Assembly (NCBI GenBank): GCA_963754285.1
Contig: CAVWFN010000013.1
Coordinates: 58,396 to 122,395, forward strand
DNA length: 64,000 nt
Source: RYN-133 sp963754285
GTDB taxonomy: Bacteria > Actinomycetota > Actinomycetes > Mycobacteriales > Jatrophihabitantaceae
Direction of reading: 5' to 3'
Position 1 is the first letter of the stretch. Every line of letters begins with the position of its first letter. The notes beneath the pieces are model-generated. The model was not told the origin of the DNA, made no database searches, and saw only the letters and a program-made list of their open reading frames with translations. A program made the position numbers and the translations under genes. Positions 26,405-35,148 of the stretch are shown here, in pieces.

Positions 26405-27190
26405 GTGGTCGAGGTCGTGTTCACCGGCGTGAGGCAGGACGAGCGCACGCCATTCACCACCGCGCTACGCCGCGCCCGCTACGACGCCTTTCCCGCCGGG
26501 CAGTACATCGGGCAGGAGTCGTTCATGACGGCGGACGAGATCCGGGTGCTCGCCGCACTCAGCGGAATCGGTCCGGCTACGTCCGTGCTCGATCTGTGCT
26601 GCGGCGTGGCAGGCCCGGGCCGCATGATCACGGCCGAGCGCGGCTGCTCCTACGTCGGTGTCGACTACTCGGCCAGCGCGCTCGACCTCGCCCGGGCGCG
26701 AACCGGCGCGTTGCCGTGCCGCTTCGTGCAGGCACACGTCCCGCCCGTACCCGTCGGGCGCTACGACGTCGTGCTGCTGCTGGAAACGATGCTGGCGATC
26801 CCCGACAAGGCGATGTTGCTGCGCGAAGTCGCCCAGGCGCTGGTGCCTGGCGGCCGGTTCGTCTGCACGGTCGAGGCCGGCGCGCCGCTGACCTGCGGCG
26901 AACGGGCGCGCATGCCCGACGCCGACACCGTCCACCTGGTCGACATGCGTGAGCTGACTTCGCTTCTGGCGGAGGTCGGTCTGTCGGTGACGTGGACAAC
27001 CGAATGCACCTCGGCACATCAGCGGATCGCGGCGGCGTTACTGACGGCCTTCCGGGAGCGGTCCGCGCAACTCGTCCCGCAGATCGGTGCACGGGCACTC
27101 AACGACCTCGTCGACGCGCACCAGCTCTGGAGCGACTGGATGCGCTCCGGACGGGTGCGTAAGTACGCCCTGATCGCCTGCCGGGACTGA
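26405..27190 (+). CDS. SAM-dependent methyltransferase
   Basis: A 261-residue class I methyltransferase. Motif I is VLDLCCGVAGPGRMIT (residues about 61-76), followed by YVGVDYSASALDLARAR, LLLETMLAIPDKAMLLREVAQALVPGGRFVCTVEAG and a C-terminal helical part. Closest in style to small-molecule methyltransferases, target unknown. The start is GTG 26405, although a later GTG is possible. It lies 76 bases before the phosphatidyltransferase-sulfatase gene on the same strand and may be the first gene of the biosynthetic set ending at 35,774. Confidence 0.72.
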   Translation: MVEVVFTGVRQDERTPFTTALRRARYDAFPAGQYIGQESFMTADEIRVLAALSGIGPATSVLDLCCGVAGPGRMITAERGCSYVGVDYSASALDLARARTGALPCRFVQAHVPPVPVGRYDVVLLLETMLAIPDKAMLLREVAQALVPGGRFVCTVEAGAPLTCGERARMPDADTVHLVDMRELTSLLAEVGLSVTWTTECTSAHQRIAAALLTAFRERSAQLVPQIGARALNDLVDAHQLWSDWMRSGRVRKYALIACRD

Positions 27191-27266
27191 ACCGACACCG
27201 CGCGCGATTCGTGGTCCACAACGAAGGCTGCTCCGCCGCGATCGGCCGCTGACAAGGAGGCCCCGG

Positions 27267-29603
27267 GTGCACAGCTCCACCTGGCGAGAGGTCGCCGTCG
27301 GCGCCGTGGCGACGTCGGCGCTGCTCGGCGGTCTGTCGTTCGCAGTCGATCTCGGGCCGGTCGGATGGGTTGTCGGCGTGCTCGCCGGATGCGGTGCGAG
27401 CGCGGCGCACGCGGTTGCGCGCCGTCGCTGCTCGCAGGCGAACGTCGGGCCCGCAGATCGGGTCACGTTGACCAGAGCAATGCTCGTCGCGGGCATAGCC
27501 GCCCTGGTCGTCGCTGATCGCTCCGGAGCGACCACCACCCTCGTCGTTCTCGCGTCGATCGCGTTGCTGCTCGACTGCATCGATGGCCAGGTTGCGCGAC
27601 GCACCCGAACGACCTCGGTGCTGGGCGCCCGCTTCGACGCCGAGGTCGACGCCTTCCTCATCCTCGTGCTCAGCATCGACGTGTCGCGCGACTACGGCGG
27701 ATGGGTCCTCGCGATCGGTGCCGCCCGGTACGTGTTCCTGCTCGTCGGATGGGTTCTGCCTTGGCTGGCAGCGCCGCTGACGGGCCGGTTCTGGGGCAAG
27801 ACCGTGGCGGCTGTGCAGGGCATCGTGCTCACGGTTGCGGCCGCGGGAGTGCTGTCGCATCTCGTCGGCATGGCAACCGTCGCCATTGCCTTGATCTTGC
27901 TGGTGTCGTCGTTCGCACATTCGATCTTCGTGCTCTACCGCAGCGGCGCCGGCGCCCATACCCGGATCGTCGTGCAGTGGTCATCAGCAATCGCCGCCGC
28001 CCTCGTGGTCTGGGTCGTTCTCGTCGCGCCCGATCGCCTGGATGAGCTGACGCTCGCGACCTTCGCCCGGATCCCGCTCGAGGGGCTCATCGCCGTCGCG
28101 TTGTGGCTCGTCCTGCCGCAACGTCCGCGTCGGGTGCTCGCGGTCACGGCGGGGGTCGCGTTCGCTCTGATCACCGTCGTCAAGGTCTTCGACATGGCCT
28201 TCAACGCCCAGCTCGACCGACCGTTCAACCTGGTGTCCGACTGGGGCAACCTTGTGCTCGGGATCGGCGTCGTGCGCGACTCGGTCGGTCCGCGCGTCAC
28301 CGACGAGTTCCTGGTGCTTGCGGCGCTCGGGCTGGTGGCACTGATCGCGGCAATCATCGCGTCGACACTTCGCCTCAGCAGCATGGCCGCGGGACATCGG
28401 CGACGCTCGGCGCAGGGGATCACGGTGCTCGGCGTCGCCTGGATCATCACCGCCGCCATGTCGCTGCAGACATCGTTCGGCGCGTCTGTCGCCTCCTTGA
28501 GCACGGCCCAGTTGGCGGTCGCGCAGGTCGACGCGGCCGACGCGGCCATCCGCGACCAACAGCAGTTCGAAGCAACCCTGCACTCGGCCGACCCGTCGGC
28601 GAAGATTCCCGCGTCCGATCTGCTTGCCGGGCTGCGCGGAAAGGACGTGCTGCTGGTCTTCGTCGAGAGCTATGGCCAGGTGGCGGTACAGGGCGCGAGT
28701 TACTCGCCGGCGATCGACACAGCACTGCGCAGCGAGACAACCACCTTGGCGCACGCGGGATTCTTCGCGCGCAGCGCCTTCCTGACGTCGCCCACGTTCG
28801 GCGGGTTGAGCTGGATCGCGCACGCGACGCTGCAGTCCGGGCTGTGGATCGACAGTCAGCAGCGCTACGACCAGCTCATGACCAGCAACCGGCTGTCCAT
28901 CAGCTCCGAGTTCGGCAAGGCGGGGTGGCGCACGGTCAGCGACAATCCGGCGGACAAACATCCCTGGTTGCAGGGCAAGGCGTTCTATCACTACGCGCAG
29001 CTCTACGGTCGCTACAACGTCGCCTACCGCGGACCGAGATTCAGCTGGGCCGATATGCCGGATCAGTACACGCTGGCCAAGTTCCAGCACAACGAACTCG
29101 GCCCCGGTCATGCCCCGGTGATGGCCGAGATGGATCTCGTCTCGTCGCACACGCCGTGGACGCCGCTGCCGCGCATGGTGCCGTGGGACCGGCTCGGGGA
29201 CGGCTCGATCTTCGATTCGATGCCGGCGCAGGGACTGTCTCCCGCGACGGCCTGGCAGAGTTCGGCGACTGTCAGCAGGCTCTACGGGCAATCGATCCGA
29301 TACTCCATGGACGCACTCACGTCGTGGATCGCACGCGTGCACGACAAGAACCTCGTAGTGATGCTGCTCGGTGACCACCAACCTGCGACCACTGTCAGTG
29401 GGTACAACGCCACCCACGACGTGCCGATCTCGATCGTCGCGCACGATCCGAGCGTCCTGAACCGGATCGCACCGTGGCATTGGCAAAGCGGCTTGCTGCC
29501 GAGCCCCTCAGCGCCGGTCTGGCGGATGGACGCGTTCCGCAACAAGTTTCTCGGCACTTTCAGCAGTAGCACTGCGGCCCTGTCACGTCGGGCAAACCGA
29601 TGA
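27267..29603 (+). CDS. CDP-alcohol phosphatidyltransferase fused to sulfatase-like domain
   Basis: A 778-residue fusion. The N-terminal membrane part carries the complete CDP-alcohol phosphotransferase signature DCIDGQVAR ... GARFDAEVD (D-x2-D-G-x2-A-R-x8-G-x3-D-x3-D, residues about 106-130), which joins a CDP-linked headgroup or lipid to an alcohol. More membrane helices run to about residue 415. A soluble, probably extracellular alkaline-phosphatase/sulfatase-type domain follows (LLVFVESYG near 470; TSPTFGGLSWIAHATLQSG; MLLGDHQPATT near 700), like phosphoglycerol transferases of the LTA-synthase type. The start GTG 27267 follows caaggagg, a strong ribosome site. One polypeptide could thus make and then transfer or trim a phospho-alcohol headgroup (inference). 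Confidence 0.82.
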   Translation: MHSSTWREVAVGAVATSALLGGLSFAVDLGPVGWVVGVLAGCGASAAHAVARRRCSQANVGPADRVTLTRAMLVAGIAALVVADRSGATTTLVVLASIALLLDCIDGQVARRTRTTSVLGARFDAEVDAFLILVLSIDVSRDYGGWVLAIGAARYVFLLVGWVLPWLAAPLTGRFWGKTVAAVQGIVLTVAAAGVLSHLVGMATVAIALILLVSSFAHSIFVLYRSGAGAHTRIVVQWSSAIAAALVVWVVLVAPDRLDELTLATFARIPLEGLIAVALWLVLPQRPRRVLAVTAGVAFALITVVKVFDMAFNAQLDRPFNLVSDWGNLVLGIGVVRDSVGPRVTDEFLVLAALGLVALIAAIIASTLRLSSMAAGHRRRSAQGITVLGVAWIITAAMSLQTSFGASVASLSTAQLAVAQVDAADAAIRDQQQFEATLHSADPSAKIPASDLLAGLRGKDVLLVFVESYGQVAVQGASYSPAIDTALRSETTTLAHAGFFARSAFLTSPTFGGLSWIAHATLQSGLWIDSQQRYDQLMTSNRLSISSEFGKAGWRTVSDNPADKHPWLQGKAFYHYAQLYGRYNVAYRGPRFSWADMPDQYTLAKFQHNELGPGHAPVMAEMDLVSSHTPWTPLPRMVPWDRLGDGSIFDSMPAQGLSPATAWQSSATVSRLYGQSIRYSMDALTSWIARVHDKNLVVMLLGDHQPATTVSGYNATHDVPISIVAHDPSVLNRIAPWHWQSGLLPSPSAPVWRMDAFRNKFLGTFSSSTAALSRRANR

Positions 29604-29653
29604 ACCGCCACAGCGGCCGCGACGTATTCATCGATGAGTGAAGGGGATTGGCG

Positions 29654-30130
29654 ATGGATATGAAATTCGATTCACGATCAGCCCTCCGGCTCGCATTGGC
29701 AGTGATTGCTGCGGCGGGTCTGGCGATCGACGCATGGGTGCACTTCGACCTTGCTTCCGGCTACGACAGCGTCAAGTCGAGCGTCCTGTCTCAGGGAGAC
29801 CTGTTCCGCGTGGAGGGGGTCGGGGCCATCGTTGCGGGCGTTGCCGTGTTGGTCCGCCCACGGCGATACACGGCCGCTTTCGCGTTCTTGGTCGCTGCAG
29901 GCGGCACGGCCGCTGTGCTTGTCTACGCCTACGTCAACGTCGGTGCGTTCGGACCGTTCCCGAACATGTACGACCCGATCTGGTACACCGAGAAGACCCT
30001 CAGCGCGTGGGCAGAGGGAATCGCCGCCGTTGCAGCACTCGCTCTGTTCGTGGTCTTGCATGCGCGGGCACGAGCGACGTCGTCGCAGCCGCGCGTGAGC
30101 GGTGGCATCGCGCATTCGGCGCGCGGCTGA
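29654..30130 (+). CDS. Small four-helix membrane protein (DoxX-like size)
   Basis: A 158-residue protein with four hydrophobic segments (LALAVIAAAGLAIDAWVHF, VGAIVAGVAVLV, AAFAFLVAAGGTAAVLVYAYV, GIAAVAALALFVVL). Between helices 3 and 4 it has a polar FGPFPNMYDPIWYTEKTLSAWAEG loop. Length and layout resemble DoxX/DUF-type quinone-associated membrane proteins; the family is not certain. ATG 29654 follows aagggg. It lies 6 bases ahead of the dehydrogenase gene. Confidence 0.6.
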   Translation: MDMKFDSRSALRLALAVIAAAGLAIDAWVHFDLASGYDSVKSSVLSQGDLFRVEGVGAIVAGVAVLVRPRRYTAAFAFLVAAGGTAAVLVYAYVNVGAFGPFPNMYDPIWYTEKTLSAWAEGIAAVAALALFVVLHARARATSSQPRVSGGIAHSARG

Positions 30131-30136
30131 CGGTCG

Positions 30137-31126
30137 ATGCGAGCCGTCAAGGAACATGCGCTGGCCTTCTGGTTGCGAGAACCCGGAGTCGGTGAAATCA
30201 GGTCGGTGCCGATTCCACAGCCGGGCGAGGACGAGGTTCTCGTCCGAACTCTTCGTAGCGCCATCAGTCGCGGCACCGAGTCGCTGGTCTTCCGCGGCAA
30301 CGTCGCGCCGAGCCAGTACGAGGCGATGCGTGCACCCTTCCAGGACGGAGATTTCCCGGCACCGGTGAAGTACGGCTACCTGAACGTCGGAGTAGTCGAC
30401 GAAGGCGCGCGCCGGTTGCTCGGACGCAGGGTGTTCTGTCTCTATCCCCACCAGAGCGCCTACGTCGTTCCGGAGCATGCGGTGATCCCCGTCCCCGACG
30501 ACGTGCCCGTCGAGCGGGCAGTGCTGGCGGGCACTGTCGAAACCGCCGTCAACGCCTTGTGGGACGCTGCACCGCTGGTCGGCGACCGTATCGCCGTCGT
30601 GGGCGCCGGAATGGTCGGCTGTTGCGTGGCGCGGCTGCTCGCCGGCATCCCGGGGATCGAGGTCACCCTCGTTGACATCGACGCAACGCGTGCGGAGGTT
30701 GCAACGGCGCTCGGCGTCGAATTCGCGACTCTCGACCAGGTTGATGGAGAGTGCGACATGGTCGTCCACACGAGCGGCACTCCGGCCGGACTGCAGCGCT
30801 CGCTCGAACTGCTTGCTGACGACTCGACCGTCATCGAACTGAGCTGGTACGGCGACACTCAGGTCGAGCTCGGGCTGGGCGGTGCGTTCCACTCGCGCAG
30901 GCTCACCATTCGCGGCAGCCAGGTCGGCGCCGTTGCGGCGGCACGGCGGTCCAGACGCACGCACGCCGATCGGCTGGCGCTGGCGCTGCGCCTGCTGCGC
31001 GACCCCGCATTCGACGCGTTGCTGAGCGGGTCGTCGCCGTTCGCGGAGCTTCCCGACGTCATGCCACGCATAGCGAACGGCGAGCTGCGCGCGTTGTGCC
31101 ACACGATCACCTATCAGGAAACCTGA
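30137..31126 (+). CDS. MDR-superfamily dehydrogenase without zinc motifs (BchC-like)
   Basis: A 329-residue medium-chain dehydrogenase/reductase. The cofactor site is IAVVGAGMVGCCVARLLA (about 153-170), with acidic VTLVDID following, so NAD(H) is likely. The catalytic-zinc residues of true alcohol dehydrogenases are absent: the usual Cys region reads AISRGTESLVFRG and the GHE motif is replaced by KYGYLNVGVV. ISRGTE is characteristic of a BchC-like subgroup. It probably oxidises a hydroxyl or reduces a carbonyl of the pathway intermediate. The next gene starts 5 bases after its stop. The start ATG 30137 sits 6 bases after the previous gene's stop. Confidence 0.78.
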   Translation: MRAVKEHALAFWLREPGVGEIRSVPIPQPGEDEVLVRTLRSAISRGTESLVFRGNVAPSQYEAMRAPFQDGDFPAPVKYGYLNVGVVDEGARRLLGRRVFCLYPHQSAYVVPEHAVIPVPDDVPVERAVLAGTVETAVNALWDAAPLVGDRIAVVGAGMVGCCVARLLAGIPGIEVTLVDIDATRAEVATALGVEFATLDQVDGECDMVVHTSGTPAGLQRSLELLADDSTVIELSWYGDTQVELGLGGAFHSRRLTIRGSQVGAVAAARRSRRTHADRLALALRLLRDPAFDALLSGSSPFAELPDVMPRIANGELRALCHTITYQET

Positions 31127-31131
31127 CCGTC

Positions 31132-31530
31132 ATGTTCAGTGTCACCATTCGAGGCCACGCGATGATCGCGCACAGCCTGCGCGGGGAGATTTTCGGTCCC
31201 GCCCAGCGATTGCACGGCGCAACGTACGTCGTCGAGGTCACCTTTCGACGCGAGTCGCTCTCGACCGACGGCATCGTCGTAGACATCGGACGCGGCGAGC
31301 AGGTGCTGCACGACGTGCTCGCCGATCTGACCTACTGCAATCTCGACGAACATCCTGACTTCATCGGCGTGAACACCACGACCGAGGTCCTGGCAAAGGC
31401 GATCGCGGACCGCATCGCCGACCGGGCACAGGCGGGCGACCTCGGCGAACAGCCTCACGAACTCGGCCTGCTGACGGTCACGTTGCACGAGTCGCCGACT
31501 GCTGCGGCGGGCTATGAGCGTCTCGTCTGA
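31132..31530 (+). CDS. 6-pyruvoyltetrahydropterin synthase/QueD homologue with altered active site
   Basis: A 132-residue T-fold protein. Compared from memory with E. coli QueD, two zinc histidines are kept (H14 in IAHSL, H28 in RLHGATY) but the third is Ala30. The catalytic Cys position reads Ala24, and the Asp-His pair of LDHHY is Thr67-Tyr68 (LTYCNL). The pterin-anchoring Glu survives (E120 in TLHES). It may therefore bind a pterin or pyrimidine but is unlikely to do the normal triphosphate chemistry. Overlaps the glycosyltransferase start by 17 bases. ATG 31132. Confidence 0.82.
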   Translation: MFSVTIRGHAMIAHSLRGEIFGPAQRLHGATYVVEVTFRRESLSTDGIVVDIGRGEQVLHDVLADLTYCNLDEHPDFIGVNTTTEVLAKAIADRIADRAQAGDLGEQPHELGLLTVTLHESPTAAAGYERLV

Positions 31531-32584
31531 CATGGGACGGCCCGGCCGCGCTCGGGTCGTTCACGTCATCGTTCCCGCCGTCATCGACGACCCGCTTCGT
31601 CCGAGTGGTGGCAACCGGTACGACCGCATGATCTGCGACGGTCTGAGAGCGACCGGGTGGGATCTCAGCGAGCACCTGATCCCGGACGCGTGGCCACGCG
31701 TCGGTGTGGCCGGCGCCGCCGTCCTCGCACAGTGCATCGCGAAAATCCCGGATCACGCGCTCGTGCTCGTTGACGGGCTGATTGCCGAGGCGGACGTCGA
31801 TGTGCTCGTGCGCGCGGCACGGCGGCTGTCTCTTGCCGTGCTCGTGCACGGAATGCCGTGCGAGACGTCCGATGCCGGGCGGGCGATGGCGGCAGCGCAC
31901 ACGGTCATCGCCACGAGCAGCTGGGTCCGGGACCGATTGGTGCGCGCATACGCGCTACGGCCGGAGTCGGTCGTCGTCGCTGTGCCCGGGGCGGAGCAGC
32001 GGCCGCCCGCGGCCGGCACGCCGAGCGGCGGCCGACTGCTGTGCGTCGGAGCCGCGGCACCGCACAAAGGCCAGGACCTGCTGCTCGCCGCACTGAGCGC
32101 GCTCCGCAGCGAGCACTGGTGTTGCGAGTGCGTCGGCAGTCTCGAGTACGACCCGCCCTTCGCCGAAGGGCTCGTGCAACAGGCCGAACATGCCGGGCTG
32201 ACGCATCGCGTTGCGTTCACCGGAGCCCGCACCGGCCCGTCACTCGAGCGGTGTTTCGACCGCGCGGACGTGCTCGTCCACCCGGCACGTGAGGAGGGCT
32301 ACGGCATGGTCGTCACCGAGGCTCTGGCCCACGGCCTGCCGGTGATCACCACAGCCGCCGGCGGGCTGGTCGAGTCGCTCGGCACGGCACCGGACGGCGA
32401 GCTGCCGGGGCTGCTCATCGTGCCCGATGACGTTGCCGCACTCGTCCACGCGATCCGTGCGTGGCTCACCGACGCGCAGTTGCGGCAGCGACTGCGCGCC
32501 GCGGCGCGAGACCGGCGCGAGGTGCTGCCGAGTTGGGCGACGACCGTAGCCGCGATCGCAACGGCGTTGGGCGCGCTGCGATGA
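31514..32584 (+). CDS. Family 4-type glycosyltransferase
   Basis: A 356-residue GT-B enzyme. The N-terminal domain begins RVVHVIVPAVIDDPLRPSGGNRYDR (acceptor side, GGN loop). The C-terminal donor domain has LLCVGAAAPHKGQDLLLAAL and the retaining E-x7-E signature in REEGYGMVVTEALAHGLPVI. No membrane segment is seen, so it works in the cytosol or at the membrane surface with a sugar nucleotide. Sugar and acceptor are unknown; context suggests the pyrimidine/pterin product of its neighbours. Overlaps both neighbours (ATGA with the methyltransferase). Confidence 0.85.
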   Translation: MSVSSDMGRPGRARVVHVIVPAVIDDPLRPSGGNRYDRMICDGLRATGWDLSEHLIPDAWPRVGVAGAAVLAQCIAKIPDHALVLVDGLIAEADVDVLVRAARRLSLAVLVHGMPCETSDAGRAMAAAHTVIATSSWVRDRLVRAYALRPESVVVAVPGAEQRPPAAGTPSGGRLLCVGAAAPHKGQDLLLAALSALRSEHWCCECVGSLEYDPPFAEGLVQQAEHAGLTHRVAFTGARTGPSLERCFDRADVLVHPAREEGYGMVVTEALAHGLPVITTAAGGLVESLGTAPDGELPGLLIVPDDVAALVHAIRAWLTDAQLRQRLRAAARDRREVLPSWATTVAAIATALGALR

Positions 32585-33411
32585 CCCGCGTCCGGGTTGC
32601 GCCATCGTGGCTCGCCCTTCGCGAGCCCGCCGACTACCTTTCGCGCACACAGTCGTTGGTGGCTGAGGTGCGGCGTGCGCTCCCGCGTGAGGGCCCGATC
32701 ATGATCCACGATCTCGCATGCGGTACGGGTTCCATGCTGCGATGGCTCGCACCGCAGCTACCCGGACCCCAGCACTGGGTCGTCCATGACCTCGACGCCG
32801 AACTGCTTGCACGACTCGATGCGACGCCCGACCTCACTGCCGAGGACGGCTCGCCCGTCACTGTCGAGATCCGCTGCGACGACGTGACTCGACTGCGCGC
32901 TGACCACCTTGCCGATGCCGATCTGATCACCAGTTCGGCGCTGCTCGATCTACTGACCGCCGAAGAACTCGACCGTCTCGTGGAAAGCTGCGCCGCGCCG
33001 GGTTGCGCCGTCCTCGTCACCACGACCGTGACAGGTGCGGTCGAACTGCTCCCGCAGCACCCGCTCGACGCCGCGATCGGCGCGGCTTTCAATGCGCACC
33101 AACGTCGCCCGGTCGCCGGAGGTCGCGCGTTGTTGGGCCCGGACGCCGCCGACGCAGGCACGCGCATGTTCAGCGAACGCGGTCGTGTCGTCGACAGGCA
33201 CCCGAGCCCGTGGACGTTGGATGCTGAGATGCCCGAGCTCACCGCGGCATGGCTCGACGGTTGGCTCGACGCGGCGACGGAGCAGGAGCCGCGGCTGGCC
33301 GCAGACCTCGACGGTTACCTCGCGCAGCGTCAGGACGATCTTCTGGCCGGACGGCTGCGCGTTCGCGTCGAGCATTGCGATCTGTTCGTTCGCCCCGTCG
33401 GGACGCGATGA
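32581..33411 (+). CDS. SAM-dependent methyltransferase of the pterin-type operon
   Basis: A 276-residue class I methyltransferase. Motif I is IHDLACGTGSMLRWLAPQLPG (about 41-60), then WVVHDLDAELLARLD, an acidic post-I region, and LITSSALLDLLTAEELDRLV for motifs IV-V. The C-terminal part has a conserved-looking PSPWTL and LDGWLDAATEQ helix. ATG 32581 overlaps the glycosyltransferase stop as ATGA and its own stop overlaps the next gene the same way, so the chain is translationally coupled. Target: probably the product of this operon. Confidence 0.8.
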   Translation: MTRVRVAPSWLALREPADYLSRTQSLVAEVRRALPREGPIMIHDLACGTGSMLRWLAPQLPGPQHWVVHDLDAELLARLDATPDLTAEDGSPVTVEIRCDDVTRLRADHLADADLITSSALLDLLTAEELDRLVESCAAPGCAVLVTTTVTGAVELLPQHPLDAAIGAAFNAHQRRPVAGGRALLGPDAADAGTRMFSERGRVVDRHPSPWTLDAEMPELTAAWLDGWLDAATEQEPRLAADLDGYLAQRQDDLLAGRLRVRVEHCDLFVRPVGTR

Positions 33412-34463
33412 ACCCGAAGACGATCACCTCCGTAGCCGTCAGTAGCAATCCTGACGCTGGGGGAGGTGCACCGATGGCGCGACGCGGCTGGGCGTGCGTG
33501 CGGCTGGTCGGCGTCGCGGCGATCGTGGTCGTGATCGGCGTTCGCCTGGGCACGGGCCCGTTCGTGAGCGGCATCCGGTCGATCAGCCTCGGCACCCTCG
33601 CGGCCTCGGCCCTCATCGGCGTCGTGACAACGATGTGCTGCGCGTGGCGCTGGTGCTTGGTCGCGCGAGGCCTCGGCGTCCCGCTTCGCTTCGGAGCCGC
33701 CGTGCCGGCGTACTACCGGTCGCTGTTTCTCAACTGCGCGCTCCCTGGCGGCGTGATCGGCGATCTGCATCGCGGGGTCCGGCACGGCCGCGGCGCCGGG
33801 AACGTGAGTCGCGGACTTCGCGCCGTCGCGTGGGAACGCACGGCCGGGCAGGTCGTGCAGGTGTGTTTCGTCATTGTCACGCTCGCGCTGCTGCCCTCAC
33901 CGGTGCGCGGTGCCGCGCGCATCGCCCTCGCGTGTGTCATTGCGGGCGTCGTGATCGCGTTGTTGGTGCTGCCGGCGATGCCGAGCAATGGATCGGGCCG
34001 GGTCGCGCGCGTGCGCCGATCGATCCGTGCGGATCTTCGCTCGGCGGTGATGGCGCCCGCGATCTGGCCGACGCTGGTGGGCTCGTCGGTCGCTGTCTTC
34101 GCCGGGCACGTCGCCACGTTCGTGATCGCCGCCCGTGCTGTGGGAGTCAGCGAGTCGTTGCCGCGGTTGGTGCCGCTGGCGATGTTCGTGCTCCTGGTGG
34201 CAGCAGTGCCGGCCAATATCGGTGGGTGGGGGCCGCGTGAGGGTGCGGCGGCGTGGACGTTCGCCGTGGCCGGCCTGGGCGGAGCACACGGCGTCGCCGC
34301 CGCGACCGCGTTCGGCGTGCTGGCGGCCGCGGCGAGTCTGCCCGGTGCGGTCGTCCTGGTCGCCGGATGGTGGACGCGTCGCACGCCGGTGCGCCTGCGG
34401 CCCCTGGCGTCCGACGCACAGGAGCGGGAGCTGGCCCGTGCGGGAAGCGGTGCCTATGGCTGA
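33408..34463 (+). CDS. Lysylphosphatidylglycerol synthase TM/flippase-like membrane protein
   Basis: A 351-residue integral membrane protein of the LPG_synthase_TM (AglD2/MprF N-domain) type. Around eight hydrophobic segments begin after a 25-residue polar start. The family landmarks are YYRSLFLNCALPGGVIGDLHRGVRHGR (the PGGxGGD-like loop) and AVPANIGGWGPREGAAAW (the P-GG-G-RE motif). Relatives move glycolipids or lipid-linked sugars across the membrane. In this operon it is the obvious candidate for exporting or flipping the glycosylated product (inference). ATG 33408 overlaps the previous stop (ATGA). Confidence 0.82.
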   Translation: MNPKTITSVAVSSNPDAGGGAPMARRGWACVRLVGVAAIVVVIGVRLGTGPFVSGIRSISLGTLAASALIGVVTTMCCAWRWCLVARGLGVPLRFGAAVPAYYRSLFLNCALPGGVIGDLHRGVRHGRGAGNVSRGLRAVAWERTAGQVVQVCFVIVTLALLPSPVRGAARIALACVIAGVVIALLVLPAMPSNGSGRVARVRRSIRADLRSAVMAPAIWPTLVGSSVAVFAGHVATFVIAARAVGVSESLPRLVPLAMFVLLVAAVPANIGGWGPREGAAAWTFAVAGLGGAHGVAAATAFGVLAAAASLPGAVVLVAGWWTRRTPVRLRPLASDAQERELARAGSGAYG

Positions 34464-35148
34464 TCTTCCGTACACGGTGCTCAGCTGCGGCGTTTCGCTC
34501 GACGGCTACCTCGACAGTCCGACTCAGAGTCGCCTGCGGCTGTCGAACGACGCCGACTTCGATCGCGTCGACGCGATGCGTGCGAGTTGCGACGCGATCC
34601 TCGTCGGCGCGAACACGGTCCGAAACGACAACCCGCGGTTGCTGATCCGTGCAGCGCAACGGCAGCGTGATCGCGTGATGCGCGGCTGCGAACCGCACCC
34701 GCTGAAGGTCACCGTGACCAGCCGCGGCGACATCGATCTGGGCTCCGCGTTCTTCACCGCGGGCGACGGCGAGAAGCTGGTCTACTGTCCGGGTTCGTCC
34801 GTGACCGACGTCCGCCGGCGCCTCGCGAAGGTCGCCACCGTCGTCGACGGTGGTCAACCGCTCGATCTGCGCTACGTGTGCCAGGACCTGTCCGATCGTG
34901 GCGTACAGCGGCTCATCGTCGAAGGCGGAAACGCGATCCATACCCAGTTCCTCACCGGCGATCTGGCCGACCAGCTCGACCTCGTGGTCGCACCGATCTT
35001 CGTCGGCGACTCGCGCGCACACCGCTTCGTGGGCGACGGCGAGTTCCCGTGGTGTTCGGATCGTCGGGCGCCGCTGGCCGAGGTGCGCCAGATCGGCGAT
35101 GTCGTTCTGCTGCGGTACGCGCTCTCGTCACGGTTCGGAACGGGGTGA
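34456..35148 (+). CDS. RibD C-terminal-type (dihydrofolate reductase-like) reductase
   Basis: A 230-residue stand-alone reductase without the cytidine-deaminase half of bifunctional RibD. The typical opening is VLSCGVSLDGYLDSP. The ribityl-reductase motifs are DAILVGANTVRNDNPRLLIR (near 47-66) and RLIVEGGNAIHTQFL (near 153). It uses NADPH to reduce the ribose chain of the pyrimidine made by GTP cyclohydrolase II, or a similar group. Start ATG 34456 overlaps the flippase gene by 8 bases; its stop overlaps the next start (GTGA). Confidence 0.85.
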   Translation: MADLPYTVLSCGVSLDGYLDSPTQSRLRLSNDADFDRVDAMRASCDAILVGANTVRNDNPRLLIRAAQRQRDRVMRGCEPHPLKVTVTSRGDIDLGSAFFTAGDGEKLVYCPGSSVTDVRRRLAKVATVVDGGQPLDLRYVCQDLSDRGVQRLIVEGGNAIHTQFLTGDLADQLDLVVAPIFVGDSRAHRFVGDGEFPWCSDRRAPLAEVRQIGDVVLLRYALSSRFGTG

